This document shows, one piece after another, positions 1 to 6,612 of a stretch of DNA of 11,650 nt (positions are counted from its first letter, which is position 1; every line of letters begins with the position of its first letter). Made by a program: the position numbers and the translations under genes. The notes beneath the pieces were generated by a model. The model had not been told where the DNA came from and made no database searches. It worked only from the letters and a program-made list of their open reading frames with translations. The stretch comes from Acidobacteriota bacterium (lineage in GTDB: Bacteria > Acidobacteriota > Terriglobia > Terriglobales > Acidobacteriaceae). The DNA is taken from contig JAEYQK010000089.1 of assembly GCA_023410055.1 (NCBI GenBank), positions 1 through 11,650 of the forward strand. The letters run 5' to 3'.

Positions 1-1177
1 GCTTGTTGCCGGTCGCGTGCATATTGATCCAGGGAGCCTTGTCGCCGTGACCGAAAGTCGTGTACGTCGAGTGATCGATGAGAGATGTTACGGGTTGTCC
101 GAACGGCATTGGGCCGTACTTCTTGAAGTGATAGGTCAGCGCTTCATTGAATTCTTCGCCGGTCAGGCTGAGGTTCTTCAGGTAGATGTCGAAGTGGATC
201 TTGCTGTAGATGAAGTTGTAGGCGCCGTAGCGAGCGACCATGTATTGAACGAACCGCGAGAACGACTCGTTGAAATTGAAGTAGGCCTTCCACGGCGGGC
301 AGACGTCGCGGCGCACGGTTTCGAGCATTGGCACGAAACCACGATCGCTCAGCAGGGCCATCTTGCGGTCGAGGCTCTGGAAGTACTCGGGAACAATGCG
401 ATCGAAGTCGGCAAGGCCTTCGCGCGCGGGCAGAATCTCAAATGGGCGGTAGCCGCGTTCATCGTGCATCGCCTTCCCGGTCGTCGTATCCGGGGCGACG
501 TTGATGCCGAACGCCTCCCAAGCATTGCGGTAGTAGACGCCTTTCTTGTCCGCGTAGGTCGCGGGATACTGGTCGGAGTCCCATGTCGGAAAGGCCGCAA
601 TCATGCTGACGGAGTTGAATCCCTGGCGCTCGCGCAAAGCAACTGCGTCTTGGAATGTCACGCCAGGGCCGGCCTCATAGTTCGGATCGGCAGGCTTGTC
701 AGTAAGCGGTAAGCGCCAGGTTGCTGCGCCGAGCCAAGTGTCGCCAACCATGAAGAACGGAGTGCCGTCGGCGTATTGAAACGCATGGCCATTCGGAGTG
801 GACCGCAGGAATCCGCGGCGATTTGGATTAGCGCGTTTTTCTGCTTCGGTCCAATCGCGTGCGACGAAGGTACCCGTCTTGCCGTTCAAACCAGTGTCGG
901 CAGGCTGGTTCGATCCGCTCTTCCATTGCCAATTCCCGGGAGCAGTGGCCACGATGCGCACGCGGAAGGTATCGCCCCCATCCCAGAAGCCGTAAACGCG
1001 CTTCGAAAATCCTGGGCCATTCAGCTCGACCCAGCAATCGACGTCAACGTACGGATTCGAATACTGCCGCTGAGCGTGTAACTCGATCTCTTGGAGTTCC
1101 CAGACGTGCGGCGCTGGCTGTGCGAATGCAATGCATGCGAAAAAAACACAGCTCAAAACGAGAATGGACCTAAGCAT
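1..1177 (-). CDS. Secreted DUF5060/DUF4038 glycoside-hydrolase-like protein (partial, C-terminus beyond window)
   Basis: The minus frame is open from an ATG at 1177 to the window edge, giving 392 residues without a stop. Residues 1-19 form a signal peptide (MLRSILVLSCVFFACIAFA, cleavage before QPAP), so the product is exported. Residues about 24-107 resemble the DUF5060 beta-sandwich (YGFWDGGDTFRVRI, then APGNWQWKS). From about 122 a DUF4038-type (apiosidase-like, TIM-barrel) domain begins with GFLRSTPNGHAF, ADGTPFFMVGDTWLG and RERQGFNSV. This pairing is known in putative secreted enzymes acting on plant or microbial polysaccharides; the substrate here is unknown and the end of the barrel is missing. 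AAGGAG lies at 1189-1194, 11 nt before the start. Overlapping plus-strand frames, including one of 231 codons at 17-712, lack family features and are treated as antisense shadows. Domain assignment is from motif memory, not a profile search. Confidence 0.85.
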   Translation of the reverse strand, partial: MLRSILVLSCVFFACIAFAQPAPHVWELQEIELHAQRQYSNPYVDVDCWVELNGPGFSKRVYGFWDGGDTFRVRIVATAPGNWQWKSGSNQPADTGLNGKTGTFVARDWTEAEKRANPNRRGFLRSTPNGHAFQYADGTPFFMVGDTWLGAATWRLPLTDKPADPNYEAGPGVTFQDAVALRERQGFNSVSMIAAFPTWDSDQYPATYADKKGVYYRNAWEAFGINVAPDTTTGKAMHDERGYRPFEILPAREGLADFDRIVPEYFQSLDRKMALLSDRGFVPMLETVRRDVCPPWKAYFNFNESFSRFVQYMVARYGAYNFIYSKIHFDIYLKNLSLTGEEFNEALTYHFKKYGPMPFGQPVTSLIDHSTYTTFGHGDKAPWINMHATGNK

Positions 1178-1308
1178 TTGCGGACAGACTCCTTCTTTGA
1201 ACGTGCGCTAACAAGCTACTACAAGATTGCGCAGATTCAACTCAGTAATTTGTCCATTTCACGGCCGGGCGGCGTGAGATTACTGCGGTGGAGGGCATCA
1301 TCGTAACT

Positions 1309-1338
1309 CTGAAACTCCCATCGAGTTCATCGTATACT
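1309..1338 (+). promoter_or_regulatory. Candidate sigma70 promoter for the AI-2E family gene
   Basis: A -35-like CTGAAA (1309-1314) and a -10-like TATACT (1333-1338) are separated by 18 bp. Transcription would begin near 1345, leaving a leader of about 40 nt before the ATG at 1387. The -10 matches consensus at five of six positions, the -35 at four of six. Confidence 0.4.
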
Positions 1339-1386
1339 TGTCGCGAGCGCCAGGCTTGATGGTTTTTTGAGACTAAGGGCGGCCGG

Positions 1387-2469
1387 ATGCACGAACACGT
1401 CAATAAGAAAGCGACTATCCTCTTCCTGGGATCGGTCTTGCTATTTTGCTTAGTGCTGGCTAGCTTCATCGCTAGACCGTTTTTTGATGCGCTGGCGATG
1501 GGGGTCATCATCGCCGTAGCATTTCATCCCGTCTACAACCGCAGTCTAAAGTTCCTTAAGACACCCAACCGAGCTGCGGCAGCGACGCTGGTGATTATCA
1601 TCTTCGCGATCGCAATCCCCGTAACAGCGCTCCTCATAATGGCCAGCACACAGGCATTGCAGGCTGCCCACTTGATCACTCAAAAGAGCGCCGAACAAGG
1701 TGGGTTCTTGCCTTTTGTGACGAACCTGTTTGAAACCCCGATTCGCTTTGCCGGCCGTTCTCTGGATTTGTCGCAAGTCGACCTAAGGGCACAGTTGGTC
1801 AACGCGCTGAACAGGATCAGCGGAGCCCTGCTGGAGACGGGTGCATCGGTGCTTGGCAATACCGTTGGTTTTGTCGTCAATGCGCTCCTCGCTCTGTTTG
1901 CTGCCTTTTTCTTCTTGCGAGATGGCGAACGCTCATTGAACAGCCTGATAGATAAACTTCCAGTGACCCAGGTACAGGCGCATCGATTGCTGCATGCGAT
2001 ACGAGAGACCATCACTGCAAACCTGTACGCCATTGTTGCCGTCGGTGGAGCGCAAGGTCTGCTGACGGGGATTGCCCTGGCGCTGGTTGGAATACACGCT
2101 GCGATTCTGTTGGGTCTGCTGGCATGCATCAGTTCCCTCATCCCTCTTGTTGGTCCGGCCCTCGTCTGGGGCCCGGCAGCTGCGTATCTTCTATTCGCCG
2201 GCAGGGTTTGGGCCGCACTTTTTGTTGCAGGATGGGGGATATTGATAGTAGGCACGAGTGATAATGTCATCCGCCCATTGGTGGTCGGTGGCAGAGTCAA
2301 AACTCATCCTCTGATCCTGCTTCTGTCGCTTCTAGGCGGAGCTCAGGCATTCGGATTAGTTGGAGTCTTCCTTGGTCCAATTGTCGTCTCGTTGATCACT
2401 GCTCTAGTGAAGACGCTAGGAGAACTGACAGAAGTACCCGAAGAGAAACTTCAAGCGAGCAGCAGATAG
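1387..2469 (+). CDS. AI-2E family transporter (PerM/YdiK-like membrane protein)
   Basis: This 360-residue integral membrane protein has the usual length and helix layout of the AI-2E/PerM family: two N-terminal helices (about 10-28 and 34-50), a third at 64-84, a soluble segment (about 90-155), then helices near 157-177, 212-253, 258-288 and 306-340. Family-like motifs include FFFLRDGE (175-181), GGAQG (220-224), IPLVGPALVWGP (252-263), DNVIRPLVVGGR (292-303) and GGAQAFGLVGVFLGP (317-331). Members have been linked to autoinducer-2 export or to Na+/H+ antiport, so no substrate can be named here. AAGGG at 1375-1379 sits 7 nt before the ATG and a candidate promoter lies upstream. The gene appears monocistronic, since 134 bp separate it from the kinase gene. 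Confidence 0.9.
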   Translation: MHEHVNKKATILFLGSVLLFCLVLASFIARPFFDALAMGVIIAVAFHPVYNRSLKFLKTPNRAAAATLVIIIFAIAIPVTALLIMASTQALQAAHLITQKSAEQGGFLPFVTNLFETPIRFAGRSLDLSQVDLRAQLVNALNRISGALLETGASVLGNTVGFVVNALLALFAAFFFLRDGERSLNSLIDKLPVTQVQAHRLLHAIRETITANLYAIVAVGGAQGLLTGIALALVGIHAAILLGLLACISSLIPLVGPALVWGPAAAYLLFAGRVWAALFVAGWGILIVGTSDNVIRPLVVGGRVKTHPLILLLSLLGGAQAFGLVGVFLGPIVVSLITALVKTLGELTEVPEEKLQASSR

Positions 2470-2484
2470 AGATTTACCAGGCAC

Positions 2485-2503
2485 AAGGAAGGGTGATTTC
2501 CTT
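2485..2503 (+). terminator. Weak hairpin after the AI-2E family gene
   Basis: AAGGAA (2485-2490) and TTCCTT (2498-2503) form a 6-bp stem with a 7-nt loop, 16 nt after the stop codon. Only a pyrimidine-rich CTTCC follows and there is no run of T, so termination is uncertain. Confidence 0.25.
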
Positions 2504-2603
2504 CTTCCGCTCTCACCGTAATTGCACATTTCTGGTTCGCGAAACGCTCGCAAAGAAAGCTCGGAACTCTGCTACCATAACGTACTAACACGGGCACAAC
2601 TGA

Positions 2604-5255
2604 ATGTCAGATCTGGTGAAAACGGGATCGGGTGAGACTCTATCGCTTACAGGTACTGTCGTGGGCCGTTTCGCCTTGCGCGAGCGCCTTGGAAAAGGCG
2701 GCATGGGCGAAGTCTATCGTGCCGAGGACACGAAGCTCAACCGTTCTGTTGCCATCAAGAGGATGTCGGAAGCCGTACGCCTAGACCCTGACTACCGTCG
2801 GAAGTTTGTTAAGGAAGCCGAACGCGCGTCTCAACTTACGGATCAGCACATCGCCGCGATCTACGACATCCTCGAAGAGCAGGGCGAGATATTTCTGATA
2901 ATGGAGTTTGTGGAGGGCTCTAACCTTCGACAGGTACTGACCCGCGACACAAAGCTCAAGGACTTCCTGTCCATTGCCCTTCAGTGTGCTCAGGGACTGA
3001 AATCAGCCCACGATCGCAATATCGTCCATTGCGACATCAAGCCGGAGAACATCATGATTTCATCCTCCGGCAAGGTGAAGATTCTCGATTTCGGCGTGGC
3101 ACGACAGTTGTCGCCGACTGGAGGAAATCTAACATCCTTTACTTCTGAGACGATAAAGCTCTCAGGCACTCCCGGATACATGGCCCCAGAGGTAATGCTC
3201 GACGGACCGCCCGACCAGAAGTCCGACATCTTCTCTCTTGGGGTTGTGTTTTACGAGGCTCTCAGCGGAAACCATCCATTTCGAAAGCGTACCGTCTTCG
3301 AGACCGCTGACAGCGTTCTGCATACGGAGCCAGCTCCGCTGACGTCCTTTGGCGTGGAGCCAAGAATATCGGCAATTATCGGACGAATGATCGTGAAGGA
3401 CCCGGCGGCACGTTACCAGAGCATTTCCGAAGTGCTGGACGATCTTCAAGACTTTGCCGCAAAAGCTCACACCGATACCATTGCTTGGCATGTCGGGCCA
3501 CGAACTGAGATGTTATTCCAGTGGAAGAACCTGATCATCAGGCATAAGTTGCTAATCGCAGCAGGGATGCTGATCATCGTGGTTGCGATCGGATTCGGCC
3601 CGCTCAAGAAAGGCTTAACCAGGTTCCCGCGCGTTCTCGGGATATCAAAGGCTCCACAAGTAGCTGTCCTAAATTTCCAGAGTATCGGTGGACAGCCTTC
3701 GGATCAGGCATTCGCCGACGGTCTCAGCGACGTCATTACGTCTGAACTGACTCAACTGACAGATCGCTATGCCCTTCAGGTTGTCCCCGCAACTGAGTTG
3801 CGCGCAGCCAAGGTCAATTCGGTTGCGACGGCAAGACAGATATATGGCGTTGATCTGGTTGTGGAGGGCAGCGTCCAACCCGTGGCGAACATGATGCGCG
3901 CCACATTCAGCGTGATCGATGCGCGTACCGGGCGACAAATAAAAGCGGGCACAATCTCCGTCCCGGGAGACGATCCCTTCGGCTTGCAGGATCAGCTAGC
4001 GGACAACATCGTGCGAGCGCTTGGAATCGACGTATCCAGCTCCGACCAGAAGCGCATCATGGCGCGCGGAACAACCGCATCGGCAGCCTATGACGAGTAC
4101 CTTCAGGGAGTCGGATACCTTGAGAATTACCAAAAGAAAGAGAACATAGATCAGGCCATTGTTGCGTTCAATCGTTCCTTGCAGCACGACAGTGCCTACG
4201 CACAGGCTTATGCCGGACTCGGCGAAGCTTTCTGGCACAAGTATCGAGAGCAAAAAGACAGCAGCGCAATCTCTGATGCTATGCTCGCGTGCCAGCGCGC
4301 TCTTGCAATTGATGCCGACCTTGTTGAAGGCCACCGCTGCCTTGGTGAGTTGTATTCCGACACAGGGCGCTATTCAGAAGCTGCCTCTGAGTTGGAATTG
4401 GCGCTGAAAGCCCGCCCTACGGACGATCAGGCTGTGCGGGCCCTGGGCACAACTTACGAGACAGTCAAGGACTTTCAGAAAGCCGAGGCAACATATCAGC
4501 GTGCCATTCAATTGCGCCCGCATTATTGGGCCGGGTACAACCGACTAGGGAACTTCTATTTCAAGAGAGGACAGTATCAGAAAGCGCTGCAGGCTTTTGA
4601 TAAGGTAATCTCTATTGCGCCGGACAACTACCGCGGCTATAACAACGCTGGCGCGATATATATCCTGCAAGGCAATTTTCCTGGAGCCGTGGAAGTTTTT
4701 TCCCGTTCTGCGCAGATTCAGCCAAGCTATGCTTCTTACTCAAATCTCGGGACCGCTTACTTCTTTCAACGCCATTTCTTGGAAGCCATCACGGCGTATT
4801 CGCAGGCCATCAAGCTGAGCGATCACGATTATGTCTCGTGGGGGAACCTGGGTGATGCGCAATACTTTGCTCCCGGACAGCGGGAGGCGTCCCGCCAGAG
4901 CTACAAAAAGGCCATTGAATTCGCCGATGAAGCTTTGAGAGTGAACCCCAAGGATGCCTATTCTCTTGGAAGTAGCGCGATGTATTACGCCATGCTCGGT
5001 GACCGGAACCGTGCAGAAAAACTGATGCAAGAGGCTCTTGAACTGAAGCCTTCCGGACCAAACGTGTGGTGGCAAGCGTCAGTGGTGTATTCACAATCAG
5101 GCAAGAAAGAAGACACCCTCAACGCGCTTCAATCCGCGTTGGCGGCAGGCTTCTCCTCCTCCTACGTGAACGCTGCGCCGTATTTCGATGATATTCGCTC
5201 GGACCAACGTTTTAGCCGTCTCATCAGGTCTGCTGAGACGCTTGAAAGACGCTGA
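2604..5255 (+). CDS. Membrane Ser/Thr protein kinase with TolB-like domain and TPR array
   Basis: This 883-residue protein starts with a Hanks-type kinase domain (about 22-283). It has the glycine loop LGKGGMGEVY (29-38), ATP-binding Lys52, a candidate helix-C Glu71, catalytic loop HCDIKPEN (142-149, Asp144, Asn149), DFG at 162-164, APE at 194-196 and Asp208 of subdomain IX. Cys replaces Arg before the catalytic Asp, so it is a non-RD kinase. One membrane helix (about 316-334) puts the kinase inside and the rest outside. Residues 352-476 resemble the TolB-like/FlgO-like domain (AVLNFQSIGG, ADGLSDVITSEL, DLVVEGSV), and about ten TPRs span 497-850. The architecture is common in Acidobacteriota; ligand and substrates are unknown. 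No clear Shine-Dalgarno precedes the ATG, but the glycine loop begins only 28 residues in, so the start cannot be much further downstream. Confidence 0.93.
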   Translation: MSDLVKTGSGETLSLTGTVVGRFALRERLGKGGMGEVYRAEDTKLNRSVAIKRMSEAVRLDPDYRRKFVKEAERASQLTDQHIAAIYDILEEQGEIFLIMEFVEGSNLRQVLTRDTKLKDFLSIALQCAQGLKSAHDRNIVHCDIKPENIMISSSGKVKILDFGVARQLSPTGGNLTSFTSETIKLSGTPGYMAPEVMLDGPPDQKSDIFSLGVVFYEALSGNHPFRKRTVFETADSVLHTEPAPLTSFGVEPRISAIIGRMIVKDPAARYQSISEVLDDLQDFAAKAHTDTIAWHVGPRTEMLFQWKNLIIRHKLLIAAGMLIIVVAIGFGPLKKGLTRFPRVLGISKAPQVAVLNFQSIGGQPSDQAFADGLSDVITSELTQLTDRYALQVVPATELRAAKVNSVATARQIYGVDLVVEGSVQPVANMMRATFSVIDARTGRQIKAGTISVPGDDPFGLQDQLADNIVRALGIDVSSSDQKRIMARGTTASAAYDEYLQGVGYLENYQKKENIDQAIVAFNRSLQHDSAYAQAYAGLGEAFWHKYREQKDSSAISDAMLACQRALAIDADLVEGHRCLGELYSDTGRYSEAASELELALKARPTDDQAVRALGTTYETVKDFQKAEATYQRAIQLRPHYWAGYNRLGNFYFKRGQYQKALQAFDKVISIAPDNYRGYNNAGAIYILQGNFPGAVEVFSRSAQIQPSYASYSNLGTAYFFQRHFLEAITAYSQAIKLSDHDYVSWGNLGDAQYFAPGQREASRQSYKKAIEFADEALRVNPKDAYSLGSSAMYYAMLGDRNRAEKLMQEALELKPSGPNVWWQASVVYSQSGKKEDTLNALQSALAAGFSSSYVNAAPYFDDIRSDQRFSRLIRSAETLERR

Positions 5256-5277
5256 CTTCCGCATGTCAAAAAACGGG

Positions 5278-5323
5278 ATTGGCCGCTTGCAAGACGACGA
5301 TTGTCACCCCACGAGCGGCCAAT
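5278..5323 (-). terminator. Hairpin terminator between convergent genes
   Basis: ATTGGCCGCT (5278-5287) and AGCGGCCAAT (5314-5323) are perfect 10-bp inverted arms around a 26-nt spacer. Read on the minus strand, the stem is followed by CCCG and six T, which fits intrinsic termination of the cupredoxin-like gene ending at 5328. On the plus strand, following the kinase gene, the T-tract is poor, so bidirectional action is possible but weaker. The long loop is atypical. Confidence 0.65.
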
Positions 5324-5327
5324 AGTT

Positions 5328-5651
5328 TCAGTCTCCCCCGCCATCAATGTCCTGAACGATCACTTGCGGGTCGTTCACTTTCCCCGACGCGGTCTTGATC
5401 GTGTACTTCCACGGATTAGTTCCAGGCTTGACCTTTATAGCGCCGGAATCGCGGTGCTTCCCGGCTGGAATATGATACGGATTATCACCGTGGTCGAACG
5501 GGGTGCCGTTATCGAACGTGATCGTTACTTCTTCGTTCAGCTGGTTGTGCCACATAACCGTGTGTCCCTGGCGGTGATTCAACCTCACCGGGTCGGGAAT
5601 TGCGACGGGGATTCCATTCTGCAGTTTGATATCGACATCTTTCGCTGGCAT
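5328..5651 (-). CDS. Small cupredoxin-like fold protein without copper-ligand cysteine
   Basis: The 107-residue product reads like a single beta-sandwich of the plastocyanin/cupredoxin type: VRLNHRQGHTVMWHN (22-36), VTITFDNGTPF (42-52), IPAGKHRDSG (61-70), a WKYTIKT strand (81-87) and a closing DPQVIVQD (94-101). Classical blue-copper sites need His-Cys-His-Met, but this protein has no Cys, so type 1 copper binding is unlikely. No signal peptide is seen, so it is probably cytosolic, unusual for this fold. The start at 5651 is chosen because GGAGG (5657-5661) lies 5 nt upstream; an in-frame ATG at 5705 would add 18 residues but lacks such a site. It converges on the kinase gene and has its own terminator and candidate promoter. 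The fold call is by pattern only; function is unknown. Confidence 0.75.
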   Translation of the reverse strand: MPAKDVDIKLQNGIPVAIPDPVRLNHRQGHTVMWHNQLNEEVTITFDNGTPFDHGDNPYHIPAGKHRDSGAIKVKPGTNPWKYTIKTASGKVNDPQVIVQDIDGGGD

Positions 5652-5725
5652 GATTGCCTCCGCTAAGAAAGTGTTAACAGCTTGCTTGCGTGGCCCGTGT
5701 TTCAAACCTGAGTTGATACCGCATA

Positions 5726-5754
5726 TTCCTAGCGAACAGAAGCGATGATGTCAA
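5726..5754 (-). promoter_or_regulatory. Candidate promoter for the cupredoxin-like gene
   Basis: On the minus strand a consensus TTGACA (5749-5754) is followed after 17 bp by TAGGAA (5726-5731). The -35 is perfect but the -10 matches only three of six bases. It would give a leader of roughly 68 nt. Confidence 0.35.
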
Positions 5755-5780
5755 GCGGCCAAGCCGCGCAAGCTCTTGAC
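5750..5780. repeat. Nested inverted repeat after the response regulator gene
   Basis: An outer pair GTCAAG (5750-5755) / CTTGAC (5775-5780) encloses GCGGC (5755-5759) / GCCGC (5763-5767) with a 3-nt loop. It lies just past the response-regulator stop (5797) and overlaps the -35 candidate of the cupredoxin-like gene. It could stop transcription or bind a regulator; there is no T-run to support an intrinsic terminator. Confidence 0.4.
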
Positions 5781-5796
5781 GCGAACGCCGAAAGCA

Positions 5797-6237
5797 TCAG
5801 CTAACAGCAACAGAATCGTCATGGCGTTTCTCCCCATCAGGTACTCGCGGTGCTCTGTTCATCACTGCCGTCGCGAGAGGAAGGACTGCGTTCAATTTCC
5901 TTATAAGCTCCGTTATCGGAGCGCCCTTTAGGAACCAGGCGTCCCACGGTTGGACATCAGCGATCATTGGCGGATGCGCACCTGACAGCACAAAGACCGG
6001 CATATTCGGGAACCGCTTCTTCGCCGCGCGAGCCAAATCTTCCCCGTTCACTTCCGGCATTTCGTAGTCACAAACCATCATCGCGATATCATTTCGCTTC
6101 TGTAGCTCAGACAAGGCCATCACTGAATCGCTGTACGCGATGACATTGAAGCCGAAATGCCCCAACAGTCTCTTCAACGTTTCAAGCATCAGCTCGTCAT
6201 CATCCACAACCAGCAGTGTTGGTTTTGACAGATGCAC
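5797..6237 (-). CDS. Stand-alone receiver-domain response regulator (CheY-like)
   Basis: With a GTG start at 6237 the protein has 146 residues, one receiver domain (about 6-122) and a short charged tail without an output domain. Conserved features are the acidic pocket Asp12/Asp13, phospho-acceptor Asp57 in MMVCDYEMPEVNG, Ser85 in VLSGA, and Lys104 in WFLKGAP. Such proteins relay phosphate from a histidine kinase to a partner; no histidine kinase is encoded here, so the partner lies elsewhere. The GTG is preferred because GGGAG (6246-6250) lies 8 nt upstream and the receiver begins at once. An in-frame ATG at 6303 would add 22 residues with a Cys-rich, unrecognised sequence. It diverges from the sigma54 activator gene, suggesting a shared regulatory region but not proving a shared pathway. 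Confidence 0.9.
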   Translation of the reverse strand: MHLSKPTLLVVDDDELMLETLKRLLGHFGFNVIAYSDSVMALSELQKRNDIAMMVCDYEMPEVNGEDLARAAKKRFPNMPVFVLSGAHPPMIADVQPWDAWFLKGAPITELIRKLNAVLPLATAVMNRAPRVPDGEKRHDDSVAVS

Positions 6238-6432
6238 AGCACACTCTCCCACGCATTCTTTCTGTAGTCCGGTCCCCTTTTGTGCCCTCGACCCGCAAGA
6301 CAACCGTGGGGGCCTGATGTGATTTTGCTTACCTGTAGTCCCCAGACCAGGAGCTCAACACGTCAGGCCCGCCACCCATCACGTCGACTCTCCCCCAAGT
6401 GCCGACGGTGGAGTCTGTGTCAGTTAATCTGC

Positions 6433-6487
6433 CAGCAACTGCCAACTTTTCTGTCGCCTCGATTGGCGACCTTCTTGTAAGTTGCTG
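6433..6487. repeat. Nested inverted repeats upstream of the sigma54 activator gene
   Basis: CAGCAACT (6433-6440) pairs perfectly with AGTTGCTG (6480-6487). Inside, CAACTT (6443-6448) can pair with AAGTTG (6479-6484), and at the centre GTCGCC (6453-6458) pairs with GGCGAC (6465-6470) around a 6-nt loop. The two outer pairings compete for the same right arm. It lies about 80 bp upstream of the candidate -35, where an activator or repressor site could be expected. Confidence 0.55.
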
Positions 6488-6564
6488 ATTCTTCAAAACT
6501 GCATTAACTGCCACTTAATCTCTGTATGCGTGCCTGCCTATGTAAATGCATTCTCATTTCCAAA

Positions 6565-6593
6565 TTGTCGTGGTCGTGCCGCGATGTTATATT
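6565..6593 (+). promoter_or_regulatory. Sigma70-type promoter of the sigma54 activator gene
   Basis: TTGTCG (6565-6570) and TATATT (6588-6593) are 17 bp apart, with four and five of six consensus matches. Transcription from about 6600 would give a leader near 13 nt containing GGGGGAG before the GTG at 6613. This rules out the in-frame ATG at 6526 for transcripts from this promoter. Confidence 0.6.
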
Positions 6594-6612
6594 CCGCAGG
6601 ACGGGGGAGTTC

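Larger units (their letters stand above)
6238..6612. other. Divergent intergenic regulatory region
   Basis: These 375 bp separate the response regulator from the sigma54 activator. No convincing gene is seen; short frames on both strands have no recognisable domain. It holds a 9-bp direct repeat CTGTAGTCC (6262-6270 and 6333-6341), nested inverted repeats (6433-6487), and a sigma70-type promoter for the plus gene (6565-6593). I found no GG-N10-GC sigma54 promoter element for the divergent response-regulator gene. Confidence 0.6.

Noticed and set aside
17..712. 231-codon plus-strand open frame
   Set aside because: It lies opposite a minus-strand gene with signal peptide and DUF5060/DUF4038-like motifs; its own translation shows no recognisable domain.
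1680..2300. 206-codon minus-strand open frame
   Set aside because: It is antisense to the AI-2E family gene; the translation is rich in Arg, Pro and Thr without a domain.
2532..2547. Possible sigma54 promoter (GG-N10-GC) before the kinase gene
   Set aside because: The spacing fits, but the -12 element lacks the TT of TTGC and the -24 element matches poorly; likely chance, also because TTCGCGAA is itself a simple palindrome.
6304..6525. Sigma54 promoter for the response regulator or activator
   Set aside because: GG and GC pairs were found only at spacings of 11 or more, which does not fit the strict 10-bp requirement.
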